Origin: Apium graveolens
Lineage: Eukaryota; Streptophyta; Magnoliopsida; Apiales; Apiaceae
Length of the DNA: 64,000 bases
Direction of reading: 5' to 3'
NCBI RefSeq assembly: GCF_009905375.1
Contig: NC_133649.1
Span: 226,755,275 to 226,819,274, forward strand
Shown: one piece after another, positions 42,206 through 53,299 of the stretch
How positions within the stretch are numbered: position 1 is the first letter of the stretch
Layout: every line of letters begins with the position of its first letter
Translations under genes and position numbers: made by a program
The notes under the pieces: model-generated
Told to the model about the DNA's origin: nothing
Database searches by the model: none
The model's input: only the letters and a program-made list of their open reading frames with translations

Positions 42206-45200
42206 TGTAATATTCCGCATTTTTAGAATTATTATAATTATTATTTTAATATATATATATATATGCTTTTATGATTTATAAGAAATAAAATGGTGGATAT
42301 TTTATTCTTGTTTGACGAATTGGTGTTATTATATGGTAATGCGTTAATTGTTAAGTTTTATATCGATCCTTGTTAATTTCTGAAAATATTTCTTTAAATG
42401 TATTATTTTTAAAAGTTATTTGAATGTCGATCTTATTGATATCGGTAAATTGAAAGTTTTTTGAAATATCTGGGAAATATTGTGCAATTACTTTTATCAA
42501 TAACTAATTATTATGGGAATTTTGGTGAATTATCTGATGATTGATATTTATATTTGGGTATTTATATGTGATAAAGTGTAAGTATTTTGATTTTTATATG
42601 TCCAGAATAAAGTATAGATAATTATGGTATTTTTTCTGGTAATTTGTGGAATGTTATATGATTTTTTAATAATTTATAGATTTAATAATTATTTTCTGAG
42701 TAATTATAAAACTATTTTATAAAGCCGGGAATCGTCCAATCTCAACCGTTTTTACGTTTTTACAACCCAAAACTCTTCGAAAAACTCCTTCCTAACCTAA
42801 TCTGGTAATTCTGGACATTTTCCGTCTTTTGACTTTTTCGATCTAGATTACGGTTTGACTTGTGCGCGTCCTGGCGTAATATTTTCGATACGATAATCAT
42901 TTTGGTAGATCAATAAAACTCGTATTCTCGAGAGACAAGATTTTTTTACATTATTTTCTCATAGGGTGTTTTATAAGAAGTTCGGTTTTGATAATTATCC
43001 AAATCTGGTATTAAATTGTATCATTTTTATAGTTTCTTAGCGGCTGAGTAATCTATTTTTGGATCCGATATATAAGTCTAAATTCAGTATTAAATTCCAG
43101 AATGTTTCAAAAATCATGTAACTTATATTTTATTAGTATTTGAATATTTCGAGAATTTTAAAATTATTTCAAAAAAAATTCGGGTTATACTTACCCGCAT
43201 GTTTGTTCGTTAAATCGTAAAATGCGGATATGACACACGATTTATAAATGTTTTAAAAATTATGAAAATTTTATTTTATTACTTTTTAAATATTCAGAGA
43301 ATTTTAGAAATATTTCAGTTTCATAAAAATTACCGGACCGGGCCCCTATCAGAACGTCAAACCGCACAAAAATTGTATTTTCATTTTTATAAAATTTTGG
43401 GACTTCCAAATATTTTATATTTTTGTATATTTGGAATATTCATAATTTTTGGGGAATTCTGATATAAATTTTATATTTAATTGATTAAATATTATTCCCC
43501 GCTAATTATTACTTTTGGGCTAATTGTTTAAATGTTGTACTAATTTTTAGTTAAAAAAATGTTTAAGCTAATCTACCCCGCCACCCCCCCCCACCTGGAA
43601 AACCACCCCCCCTTTTATTTGTTTACCTGCAATCCCTTTCCCCTTCTATTTCCTTTACGTCTCCTCTGTCTCGCTTCTGTCTCTCTCTATCGTATATATT
43701 TATTTACTTTTAATTTTCAAAAATTCATATCTTACAAATCGTATATCCAAATTTTAATTGTTATATGTATAAACGATCAGCGCTTCGATACCTACGCATA
43801 GGTATATATATTGCAAGGTTTTGAGAAGAAAATTTGCGGAGCCTATTTTCGGTTTGTAATTTATTTTCGGGCATAGAAAAAGAGTTTGGAGGCGGTGATT
43901 ACTCCACATGGCATCTCAGCGTGTATATATCTATCGCTATTAATTTCGGATTTTTCTGGAGATATTTTCCGGACATCAGAGATTCTCTTTGGGGTGATCA
44001 GAATTTATTTTGGATGCGGATCATTCGAGTTAATCAGGATAAGATGTTGGATAAAGAGTAAGATGGAATGGTATTGGGTATCTGGCTTCTAGCAATCACA
44101 GGAGCAGCATATCAGTAAAGTATTGAAAAAAAGATGGTGATGTTTTGAGACAGAATGTCAGAATATATACGTTTTTGTGAGTTTGACTAACTGCTAAAAA
44201 CCCAAAGGCAAGTATCCCTATTATCGCTTATTGTTCAAGTGATATTTATTTTAAATCTTCTTATGCAAGGATTGCTTTCCCTATTCTCAGTTCAGAATAG
44301 ATAAATGTTTTACATATCGTTGAATTAAATGCTTATTACGCAAGTACTATTTGCTATTCTAAGTTCAGAATAGCTAAGTAATTTTACTTATAAATGACTG
44401 GATTTATAAATATTTTGGATTTTGAGAAAGATGATTTTGTTGCAAGTATTTATGCCCAAGTGAATGGGGGAATAAAATTATTTAGGATGTCGATTGATTC
44501 GGCTCCTTTTTCAATAAAAAGGTTTTAAGATTGGAATGGTTACTGGTTACTGGTTACAGCGTAGGTGATCGAGATATCGGTCTAGCCGTAATATCTTTCA
44601 AGGCGAGTATATGCCTTTTCTGGCACCCTATAGGTACCGTATGGCTGCGGGATACAGGTAGTACCTATATTTACGGTATGGCTGCGGGATACCGGTGTTG
44701 TTTCGTGACTGATCATCAGGAACAACATGAAATATAATTGGTTCCAATCTAAACTGTTGTTTCTAATTTTTTTTATACTCATAGAATTAATGGTTTATCA
44801 ACTATTTCTGTTTTTCGATAAAAGGTGAAAAGTGGTTTTGATTCAGTTCTGATTCATGCTGATACTTACTTTATTGTTAAATATCAAAGGTGGTATTAGT
44901 ATAGATGATTGATGCTGACTTCAGTATGGGATGTTGTGAGCATCAAAGTTCGTATAGATATCTAATTTGATATGACAACAAAATGGGTATTAATATCAAG
45001 AGTTTGGTTTTGAGTAAAGTTTATGATTCATTCCATAATCATTGCTTCTTTCTATTGTTGTTTACGATATTTACGTAAACACTGTTTTACGAGTTTTATT
45101 CTCGTCAAGATTCAAAGTATTACTGAAGCATTTCGCTAAAAAATATCAAAATGGTTTTGAATACAATTAAGGAATCAATTCTGGGGTTCCTCAACTAAAA

Positions 45201-45769
45201 TTTTATGATTCAACAATTATGATTTTAAATGTTCTGCTCTAATGCAGATGTCGGTCTTATATCAAAATGACCCTATATTCGCTATAATGATCTTGCTGAG
45301 CATTTCTTCCGCTCATACTTGCCTGTTTTCAAATTTAACCTCCAGTGAGGACTAACTTGCGCTGTTTAACTGCGTAATTCAAGGAAGCAAAGAAGAAGCT
45401 TTTGGAAGGTAGTTGGTCCAGGGTTTTTGAATTAGTGTAAGTTCTTTTGTGTAAAGTTGTTTATATTATATTAAATTATAGTTGTGTATTGTATTTGGGC
45501 CTAATATACTTCTTTTCGAAGTTATACTAGCGGGTTAGTAGTGAATTGGAAATTATTGAAAAGAGTTTTAAAAGAAAGTGAAAAATATATTTGTGGAATT
45601 TGGATATCTTGGTTCTAGAACTGTAACCTTAAAAGATCTTGGATTAGTTTGGGGTCATAAATGATAAATATCTTCCGCTGGCTATTGTTTATTGATTAAG
45701 CAGGTTAATTTGGATTGAGGTTTCATCGTTACGACCAAATCCTCTGACCCCGGATTTGGGGGCGTTACA
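42206..45769 (+). repeat. Chromo-2 5' LTR
   Basis: 3564 bp. It contains a C-rich run at 43573-43612 and an empty site for the hAT MITE (single TTTTTAGT near 43544-43551). No genes; small open frames in it are not supported. Confidence 0.88.
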
Positions 45770-47144
45770 GGTTGGTATCAGAGCCGAGGTTATAGTAAAC
45801 TAGAAACGAGAGTGTTTAGGAGTGTGTATAGGTATGTCCAGACGTTTGAGCTCATATCGTGTTCCTGTTGGACTATTGGATATAGTACCAACGAATAAGT
45901 TATGAAAAGGCCTATTCGTTTGAGATGATTGTGTTGAGCTAGATGGAACTCCGGGAATCTGCAAACTTCTGTTGTGGAATCTTTCGAGGCTACTATGATA
46001 CGACGACGATGAAGATTATCGATATCCTTGGAACATGAAGAAGTGTCTAGAATTAGATGGCGAGTCAACTGAAGAGTTCAAACAGAAGATAAGTATTAAG
46101 ACCTTGGCAGTACCTTCTCTTTTTATAATTTCTTTTGACATCTCTTAAAAAGAAGTAATTGTTAGAGGATATATTCCCTAACACTCATTTTCAATCATAA
46201 CTGTGTTTTAAATGTGCCAGAGGCTGTCATGAAGCCTATTTTTCAGGTTTTGATAGCTCTTCCAAGTTATGATAATTTAATTCCACTTTTCTTATTTGGT
46301 GGATAGTTTCTTGGTGATGTGACACCGCTTGCTCATTTAGTGTCAGAATTTTGTTCTCTGGATTTCATTTCCTTCAGAATTATTAGCTTTGAAATCTTTT
46401 CAGTTTTATTCATTTTATTTTGAATTCCTTTGTTATTCTTTTATTCTGACGGAGATGAACAACCCTAACTATAGGGGACACAAGGTATACCTGTCTGTGT
46501 GATAAGAGTTGGATGGGATGCCATCACTTGTGTATGTTGTGACTACAAGAAGGTTAACAACCTTTAGTATTGTCTTAATTTGGACACGCAATACCAAGTT
46601 CATTTGATCATATTGATCTCTCAGTTATTTTTTTTATTTTAACAATAATTTTTCACAAATTCAGATTTTGGTCATGTTATGATATGGGATTCATTTCTTT
46701 TTGGAATTCCATGATTTTATCATCTGAAATATTTATAGGTATGCCAATCAAGTTAAGCTCAGTTATCTTATGTGATGGGATTACCAATAGCGACAATAGA
46801 CTGCAATGCTATTAGAATATCAATGGAGTATAACGAAGTTAATATGTTTCTTTACTTCTCTCCCTATCTATCTCTCTCTCTTTCTTTTCTTTCTCTCTAT
46901 CTTTCTCTCTATTCTTCTTTCTCGCAATCAGTAAAAGTGATTCTATTGAGAAATTGGTCAAAGGATGTAGATGGAACAATGGTGCAGAGTGAAGCTTCCG
47001 TGATAACTATGTGGCATAAGGAATTTCAGTGTTATTTGGAATTTGGAGAAAAGTTGCATATGCAAGATTGGAAAGTTGGTAATAAGACCCTTAGCGCTTT
47101 CTTCTGTTGATTTCGAGGACGAGATCCTTATAAGGGGGGTAGAT
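45770..47144 (+). pseudogene. Chromo-2 internal region, gag-pol almost wholly deleted
   Basis: After the PBS (TGGTATCAGAGC, 45773-45784) there is only 1.36 kb. A trace that may be RT (CDYKKVNNL-like, near 46530-46560) and a C-terminal trace before the polypurine tract are all that resemble coding sequence. 46855-46925 is CT-rich low complexity. It ends TTCGAGGACGAGATCCTTAT and AAGGGGGGTAGAT, the usual end of Tekay-type elements. Any product is excluded. Confidence 0.65.
47132..47144 (+). promoter_or_regulatory. Chromo-2 polypurine tract
   Basis: AAGGGGGGTAGAT next to the LTR 2 start. Confidence 0.75.
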
Positions 47145-49388
47145 TGTAATATTCTGTATTTTTAGAATTATTATAATTATTATTTTAATATATATATATG
47201 CTTTTATGATTTATAAGGAATAAAATGGTGGATATTTTATTCTTGTTTAACGAGTTGGTGTTATTATATGGTAATGCGTTAATTGTTAAGTGTTATATCG
47301 ATCCTTGTTAATTTCTGAAAATATTTCTTTAAATGTATTATTTTTAAAAGTTATTTGAATGTCGATCTTATTGATATCGGTAAATTGAAAGTGTTTTGAA
47401 ATATCTGGGGAATATTGTGCAATTACTTTTATCAATAACTAATTATTATGTGATTATTATGGGAATTTTGGTGAATTATCTGATGATTGATATTTATATT
47501 TGGGTGTTTATATGTGATAAAGTAAGTATTTTGATTTTTATATCTCCTGAATAAAGTATAGATAATTATGGTATTTTTTCTGGAAATTTTTGGAGTGTTA
47601 TATGATTTTATAAGGATTTATAGATTTAATAATTATTTTCTGAGTAATTATAAAACTATTTTATAAAGCCGGGAATCGTCCAACCGCAACCGTTTTTATG
47701 TTTTTACAACCCGAAATTCTTCAGAAAACTCCTTCCTAACGTAATCTGGTAATTCCGGTCATTTTCCGTGTTTTGACTTTTTCGATCCGGATTACGGTTT
47801 GACCCGTGCGCGTCCCGACGCAATATTTTCGATACGATAATCATTTTGGTAGATCAATAAAACGCGTATTCTCGAGAGACAATATTTTTTTACATTATTT
47901 TCTCATAGGGTGTTTTATAAGAAGTTCGGTTTTGATAATTATCCAAATCTGGTATTAAATGTTATCGTTTTTATAGTTACTTAGCGGCTAAGTAATCTAT
48001 TTTTGGATCCGATATATAAGTCTAAATTCAGTATTAAATTCCAGAATTTTTCAAAAATCATGAAACTTATATTTATTAGTATTTGAATATTTCGAGAATT
48101 TTAAAATTATTTCGGAAATTTTTCGGGTTATATTTACCCTCATGTTTGTTCGTTAAATCGTAAAATGCGGATATGAAGCACGATTTATAAATGTTTAAAA
48201 AATTATGAAAATTTTATTTTATTAGTTTTTAAATATTCCGAGAATTTTAGAAATATTTTAGTTTCATAAAAATTACCGGACCAGGCCCCAATCAGAACGT
48301 CAAACCGCGCAAAAATTGTATTTTCATTTTTATAAAATTTTGGGACTTCCAAATATTTTATATTTTCGTATATTGGGAATATTCATAATTTTTGGGTAAT
48401 TCTGATATAAATTTTATATTTAATTGATTAAATATTATTCCCCTCAAATTATTAATTTTGGGCTAATTGTTTAAATGTTGTACTAATTTTTAGTCAGTGT
48501 TGTGAAAAGCGCATTAAGCGGACTCTTAAGCGGGGGCTTAAGCGGAATCGGAGGTAAAAGCGCTTGGATTAGTGGAAAATCGGATAATTAAGCGTTTAGT
48601 AAAGTTTAAGAGGGTTTAAGCGGCTTTAAGTGGAATTAAGCGGATTTTGACCTGTTAAGCGGTTTTTGACCAAATTAAACGGGGATTACAAATAATTAGA
48701 AAAAGAAAAATATTATTTTTTAAAGAGGTGTAATTTGATATTTTAAAATGTTACTTGTATTTTTTTAGTTAATTATGACTTTGTGAAAGATCATTTTATT
48801 GGTTTATTATAATATGTGGATGTTATCTCTTTATTCAAAAAAATATCCAGTATTTTTAATAAATATACATATATTTATTTATTTATAATCCGATTAATGA
48901 CCCGCTTTTAAAACCGCTTAAGCGTCCGCTTTAGCGCTTAAGCGGACGCTTAAGCGCTAGAAGGTGATCTCACCGCTTAGGTCCGATTTGCACATTTTAC
49001 AACACTGTTTTTAGTTAAAAAAAACAAGCTAATCTACCCCGCTACCCCCCCCCCCCCCACCTGGAAAACCACCCCCCCTTTTATTTGTTTACCCGCAATC
49101 CCTTTCCCCTTCTATTTCCTTTACGTCTCCTCTGTCTCGCTTCTGTTTCTCTCTATCGTATATATTTATTTACTTTTAATTTTCAAAAATTCATATCTTA
49201 CAACCGTATATCCAAATTTCAATTGTTATATATATAAACGATCAGCGCTTTGATACCTACGCATAGGTATATATATTGCAAGGTTTTGAGAAGAAAATTT
49301 GTGGAGCATATTTTCGGTTTTAATTTATTTTCGGGGCATAGAAAAAGAGTTTGGAGGCGGTGATTACTCCACATGGCATCTCAGCGTG
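47145..49388 (+). repeat. Chromo-2 3' LTR, truncated and with nested MITE
   Basis: Colinear with 42206-43922 except for the insertion at 48495-49015. It breaks off at 49388, where a CACTA remnant begins. Confidence 0.88.
48495..49007. mobile_element. Non-autonomous hAT element (MITE), 513 bp
   Basis: The ends CAGTGTTGTGAAAAGCGC and (complement of right end) CAGTGTTGTAAAATGTGC are imperfect inverted repeats. They are flanked by an exact 8-bp duplication TTTTTAGT (48487-48494, 49008-49015). The sister LTR has a single TTTTTAGT and no insert (near 43544-43551). Both flanks of the element are packed with TTAAGCGG/CGCTTAAGCG words, like the subterminal transposase-binding repeats of hAT elements. 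The middle is AT-rich and non-coding. Confidence 0.93.
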
Positions 49389-49892
49389 ATTGTAAATAGA
49401 TAGTTTTTGATGTTGATGTAGATGTAGATATAGAAATATGTTGGTTGAATGTTGATATATAATTTTTTTGGTATATATTTGTTCTCATTTAAAATTGTTT
49501 TTTATTGATATAGATTTTATTTTAGTTAAAGAGTATGATTTATCTTGAATAGATATAACATCATTTAATTATTAACCAACTGATATCAAAAATAAGCAAA
49601 ACATAACAATTTTTACATGAAAAATGATGTAAATAGGGACTTTCACATCGCTAACCTAAGTGAAACCGTTGTGATATGCCATATTTAACATTGCTAACCT
49701 AATTGAAATCGATGTGATTTGCCATATTATACATCAGTTTTCTAAAAAAACCGATGTCTATGTACATTTTTAACATCGGCTAAAAACCGATGTTAAAGAC
49801 CCCTACCTTTCTTTACACATGCGGAGATATCGGTTTGAAAAAAAAAAGACATCGGTTTATAACCGATGTCTAAGGGCATTTTTCTAGTAGTA
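49389..49892. mobile_element. CACTA (En/Spm) element terminus, one end only
   Basis: The right end, read on the - strand, is TACTACTAGAAAAATGCCC, one base off the usual plant CACTA end CACTACTAGAAAA. Inside it are ACATCGGTTT and AAACCGATGT words in both orientations (49620-49870), typical subterminal repeats. The other terminus and any transposase are missing. The end sits inside Copia-B gag codons. Confidence 0.82.
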
Positions 49893-51980
49893 ATATGGAA
49901 GGCATGTTGGGAAAAGAAGAAGGTGCAGACATGGGAGTAGGCATAGCATTCTTGCAATTAAAAGACAAATGATTAACACTACCACACTTAACAAAGATTT
50001 TTCTTGGTGCATATTTATCAGGTGTGTAGTTGTTATGTTTGTTTATTCCTACTTTCCTATTCCTATTATTTTTCTTTTTAGATTCTATTTTAACCTCAAT
50101 CTTTTCCAATCTGTTATTCAATTGCTTGATAGACAGATGCCCAACATTAACTCTCTTCTCTTTCCTCACTTGACTAGATTCTCCTAGAACAAAGTTTTTA
50201 AAAACTGATGCATACTTCTCATTCAACTTAGCTAGCTTGACTTTTCTAACTGGCTTTTTCTCAGTCGACGGATGTGGTTCCTTATCTTTTAACGGATAGT
50301 CCATTTGGTCTTTTGATGGATAACATTCATCATCCGTCGAATCCACATCCGTTGACAGTCCTTCAATCAAATTGGACTCAAACTTCTCTTTACTCTTTTT
50401 CCAGGATGCATCACAAAAAGACTCTATACCTTGAACTTTAGTGATTTGAGCATGGACATCTCTAGATGATTTCCATGCCTTGATCACTTCATGTTCTCGT
50501 TCAAGCTGCTTCTTTAAAATCTCTTCTTTTTTCAAGGACTCAGTAAATTCATTTTTAGCAGTTTTACACTCAATTCTCAATTTTTCAAATTCAATAAATT
50601 AAGATTCTAGCACCTTATTCCTCTCACTTAAAAACAAATTGTTTTCTTTAATTTTAGCATTTTCCTTAGTGAGGGACTTAAGTGTAACACGCAGGTGATA
50701 TAATTTAGTAGACATGTCATTTATTACATCATTACACTCGGCTTTAGATAAATGTTCTAGGTTAGTTGTGATTACCTGATTGCTTGATGAACTGGTCTTT
50801 GTTTCATCTGATTTGGCCATTAGGGCTAGGTTGACATAGCTTGTTTCTTCATCCAATCCATCTGCAGCCCAGTCATTCTCCTGTGTGATGAAAGCCCTTT
50901 CCTTTTGCTTTAGCAACTCAAAGTATTTCTGCTTATAATCAATAGGATCAAACTTCTTTTTGCTGGAATCAGACTTTCTATACTCACTAGTAAAATGACC
51001 TGCCAAGCCACATTTGAAACACCTGAATTTTGACTTATCAATCATGTTTCTATTTGGCTTGGATGCTCCAATTTTTTTATGAATTTGAGCTTGGAAAATC
51101 TCCTGGATAAGAATGCTAGATGCTCATCTATATCATCCATGTCATCTTGGCTAAATTATTCTTCATTTTCAGCTACCAGCCATTTACCCTTGCTTTCACA
51201 AACCTTTGATGTAGATTCAACAGCTTCCATCTTCATCTCTTTCTCCTTCTCAAACTCAGCAACTAGTGCAATGTATCCTCCCTTCTTCCTTCCTTTCTCC
51301 ATCTTTTCATCTTGCTCTATTTCAAGCTCATAGGTTTTTAGGATGCCATACAGTCTTTCCAAGGTGAACTCCTTGTAATCTTGTGAATTTCTCAATGAGA
51401 GTGTCATTGGCTTCCACTCCTTTGGGAGAGATCTAAGGAACTTGAGGTTAGAGTCTTTTGTTTGATAGACTCTTCCATGCAGTTTTAGAGCATTCAGTAG
51501 TTTTTGAAACCTACTGAAAATATCAGTGAGTGATTCAACTTCTACACAGTGGAATTGCTCATATTGCTGAATCAAGAGTTGCATCTTGTTCTCCCTTACT
51601 TGCTCAGTACCATCACAAATAATCTGTATTGTGTCCCAAACCTCTTTGGTTGTTTTACAGTTAATGATGTTTTCAAACATATCACCATCAACACCATTAA
51701 ACAGTATGTTCATGGCCTTCTTATCTTTCCTGACTTGTTCAATGTCTGGATCAGACCATTCATGCCTAGGTTTTGGAACTGATGGTTCATTCCCTGTAGC
51801 AGCTTTCATAGCGACATGGGGACCTCTTTCAATGTAATCCACATAAGCTTCATCTTGAGAAAGGAGATATAGGTGCATCTTCACCTTTCAGTGGTGATAG
51901 TTGTCTTTGTCCAGAGATAGAATTTTAATTCCAATATCCTTTTTGTTCATCTTGTCGATTGTTGTGATCTTTACACTCAT
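49893..51980 (-). pseudogene. Copia-B gag, broken
   Basis: The ATG at 51980-51978 (MSVKITTIDKMNKKD) opens gag. A TGA stands at the conserved Trp of the NYHxWKVKM block (51890s). Capsid blocks follow: NCKTTKEVWDTIQIICDGTEQ and FLRSLPKEWKPMTLSLRN. Then comes a zinc knuckle CFKCGLAGHFTSEYRK (fourth Cys changed to Tyr) near 51020, a long helical region with LTKENAKIKENNLFLSERN and EEILKKQLEREHEVIKA, and a second knuckle-like CGSVNHLSFNC near 49960. Stops lie near 51155 and 50600. A gag with long coiled coil and two knuckles suits Sireviruses. The CACTA insertion cuts it at 49893; the rest of pol is missing. Confidence 0.88.
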
Positions 51981-51996
51981 TGTACTTCAAGAGCTT

Positions 51997-52008
51997 GCTC
52001 TGATACCA
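51997..52008 (-). promoter_or_regulatory. Copia-B primer binding site (initiator Met tRNA)
   Basis: TGGTATCAGAGC on the - strand, two bases after the LTR end. Confidence 0.88.
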
Positions 52009-52010
52009 AT

Positions 52011-53092
52011 TGTTATTCCCAAATAATACGAAAAAAATTACAGAAGGGGGGGGGGTTGAATGTAATTCTGGCTTCTTTTTGAGATTTTAAAAATGTTCTA
52101 ACTTGAGATATGTAACAGTGTTTGATTTGCAGTCTTGCGAAATTGAAGAATAATAGAAATCAAAACACTAAGTAATAAAACACAAAGCTTTAAAACTTTC
52201 TGGTGGATTTGAATGTATCCACCAGATATATATATATATATATCAGATTGAGAACTTTGTGATGCTTGAATAGCACACAGCTGCTTACAAGTGAACAAAC
52301 AAACTTACAGAGAAATTCTTAACAAAATATAGCTTTATCTATTTCTCTGAAAATTATACTTGCTTTTTTCAAAAGTTCTACTTGGTTTATATATCACCAA
52401 GTTACATGATAGTAAGACAAGACAATAAGACAAACTATATCTAGTCTAACTTCATGCTGTTTCACTACTCTATTCCAACATCTTTGAATATCTTCATAAT
52501 TGCATGGAAATGGTAATGCTTCTTTGTTCTCTAAAACATGTAATTAGGCTCCTACATTCCATTTGCATACAAATAACACATGTGACTGTCAAGTCACTAT
52601 CAACTGCTCTTTTGAATTTGAACATCCGTTGGAGCTTCATTGAATCATCCGTTGAAGCTGTAGTTGATAATCCATTGATACTTTGGTTGATCATCCGTTG
52701 AAGCTTTATGGATCATCCGTTGAAGACTTTATCTAAGCATCCGCTGAAGCTTGACTAATCATCCGTTGAAGCTTTATAACTTATCCGTTGAGACTCTTTT
52801 CTTGACAGTTAACTCCATTTCATTTATACAAGATTACAAGGCATCATATATTTATAATTCACCAACCTATCTTGCATATCAATCTAGTAGTCAACATGAC
52901 TTAAACTTTTCTCAAAGATCTAGTTCACTAAGCAGTTTAAGTATGCAGAAATGTGCTACTGACTTATTGTACATAAGATACTCTTTCAATGGATGTTGAA
53001 ATGATCATCTGTTGAAAGCTACAAACCACTAAGTTAAATCTACTATGGTGTTTTGTTTAACTTATCATCAAGTTCACAACATATTCGTAACA
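52011..53092 (-). repeat. Copia-B 5' LTR
   Basis: 1082 bp, colinear with 36211-37315 with scattered differences. (AT)9 at 52226-52243 and the ATCCGTTGAAG word cluster at 52622-52800 and 52985-53015. Confidence 0.92.
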
Positions 53093-53097
53093 TAAGT

Positions 53098-53284
53098 TAA
53101 ACTAGTTGGGGATTTGGTACGTTGTAATAAAAGTTAAGTTTGTGGCTTGTTTTCATACTTTAACCTGTTGTGATCCGTGAATATGTAAAGCAGGGTCATT
53201 GTTTATAATATTTTATATACATGTTTATATTTTATATGTATATTGTGGGCCCCAAACTTCTAACTGGGTTTGGAGGGCGTCACA
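53098..53284 (+). repeat. Chromo-1 5' LTR, last part
   Basis: It continues the LTR after the Copia-B insertion. It matches the end of the solo LTR (near 61400-61599; CATACTTTAACCTRTTGYGRTCCGTG). The end is GGAGGGCGTCACA. Confidence 0.85.
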
Positions 53285-53287
53285 GGT

Positions 53288-53299
53288 TGGTATCAAAGC
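53288..53299 (+). promoter_or_regulatory. Chromo-1 primer binding site
   Basis: TGGTATCAAAGC, one base off the initiator Met tRNA complement TGGTATCAGAGC, three bases after the LTR. Confidence 0.75.

Larger units (their letters stand above)
42206..49388 (+). mobile_element. Chromo-2, second chromovirus, internally deleted and 3'-truncated
   Basis: LTR 1 (42206-45769, 3564 bp, TGTAATATTC...GCGTTACA), PBS at 45773, a short internal region (45770-47144), polypurine tract and LTR 2 (47145-49388). LTR 2 stops matching LTR 1 after CATCTCAGCGTG and lacks about 1.85 kb. Removing the hAT MITE from LTR 2 restores close colinearity. The LTR is distantly related to that of Chromo-1 (shared TTTTTATRTSY blocks and GTTTTTACAACCC). 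Confidence 0.88.
36211..53092 (-). mobile_element. Copia-B, complete-ended Sirevirus-type element with nested insertions
   Basis: Two related LTRs (36211-37315 and 52011-53092), both starting TGTTATTCCC on the + strand, are flanked by the target duplication TAAGT (36206-36210, 53093-53097). On the - strand: 5' LTR, PBS, gag, [CACTA remnant, Chromo-2], RNase H scrap, long 3' ORF, polypurine tract, 3' LTR. Protease, integrase and RT are missing, apparently lost in a deletion that joined Chromo-2's second LTR to the CACTA piece. The two LTRs differ at many bases and in microsatellite length (17 against 9 AT units), so the insertion is old. Confidence 0.93.

Noticed and set aside
43834..44092. 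Small frames in the Chromo-2 LTR
   Set aside because: They lie within a non-coding LTR and are not matched by a conserved frame in the second LTR.
46855..46925. CT-rich run as a possible functional motif
   Set aside because: Simple low-complexity sequence in a decayed internal region.
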